Below, piece after piece: positions 30,102 through 30,339 of a DNA stretch of 30,339 nucleotides. The notes beneath the pieces are model-generated. The model did not search any database, was not told the origin of the DNA, and was given only the letters and a program-made list of their open reading frames with translations. A program made the position numbers and the translations under genes. This DNA comes from Dimargaris cristalligena (taxonomy: Eukaryota; Kickxellomycota; Dimargaritomycetes; Dimargaritales; Dimargaritaceae), in contig JANBQC010000338.1 of the NCBI GenBank assembly GCA_027576995.1, positions 1 to 30,339 of the forward strand. The letters run 5' to 3'. Each line of letters starts with the position of its first letter. Within the stretch, counting starts at the first letter, position 1.

Positions 30102-30339
30102 CGAATCAATCTGGTCTTTATCCCCCGATTTCGGGCTGTAGTGAGTCCCCTCTCACTTTGGCCAATAAATAAAACAGGGATCTGATATTGCACAGATTAT
30201 CGAGATGTATTTATTGTGGCCCGTTTTTTAAAAAACACACAGATTCATATATCTATATCTATATATATATATATGGGTGAAGTTAAACCCAACTGTCTAT
30301 GGTTGTCCTCAGTATATGTAGGGGCTGGGAGTATGTGTG
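30102..30339. repeat. AT-rich window end with (AT)n run
   Basis: A TATC/AT simple repeat at 30247-30274 in otherwise featureless AT-rich DNA. Confidence 0.6.

Overview
This window looks like nuclear DNA of a fungus. It carries introns with GTAAGT-type donors and CTAAC/CTGAC-like branch sequences, plus a fungal housekeeping set: HIS3, RPL13, a mitochondrial uL6, cofilin, the oligosaccharyltransferase subunit Ost5, a peroxisomal Pcs60-type acyl-CoA synthetase and a VIP36/ERGIC-53-type lectin. Coding exons are visibly richer in G and C than the spacers. Introns are long for a fungus: most of those placed with confidence are about 170-300 nt. I suspect an early-diverging lineage (Zoopagomycota-like, perhaps Dimargaritales/Kickxellomycotina), but that is a guess and the species cannot be fixed from the sequence.

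Layout. Positions 1-1850 are low-GC DNA with a Gag-like retroelement ORF on the minus strand, followed by a possible spliced orphan (1987-2584). A 394-residue orphan with a signal peptide lies at 3297-4481. A tiny three-exon OST5 gene follows (4907-5587), then an F-box/LRR gene on the minus strand (6384-7847). From 8.1 to 10.9 kb there is no recognisable gene, only two candidate spliced orphans (8732-9559 and 10033-10551). Four minus-strand genes come next: a four-exon ankyrin-repeat protein (10998-12325), an L-type lectin (13509-14678), a Pcs60-like synthetase (15396-17051) and HIS3 (17940-18782). A candidate four-exon secreted orphan follows (19159-20180). Positions 20.2-22.9 kb are gene-poor and low in GC, with a possible decayed histidine-phosphatase-like ORF and an exact-period 28-bp tandem repeat. 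RPL13 (22940-23590, minus), MRPL6 (25152-25976, minus), a CHY zinc-finger gene (26745-27113, plus) and cofilin (28726-29316, plus) close the gene-rich part. The last kilobase again looks retroelement-like, with two overlapping antisense ORFs.

The genes do not form a pathway cluster. Two act in the secretory pathway: Ost5 in N-glycosylation and the lectin in sorting of glycoproteins. The others are unrelated housekeeping genes. The most novel content is a set of unrecognised, possibly secreted proteins whose exons are too short to stand out as single ORFs. I recovered them by matching reading phase across introns. No CRISPR array, tRNA, rRNA or bacterial-type system was seen. I found no convincing new multi-gene system; the strongest new leads are the orphan secreted proteins at 19159-20180 and 3297-4481.
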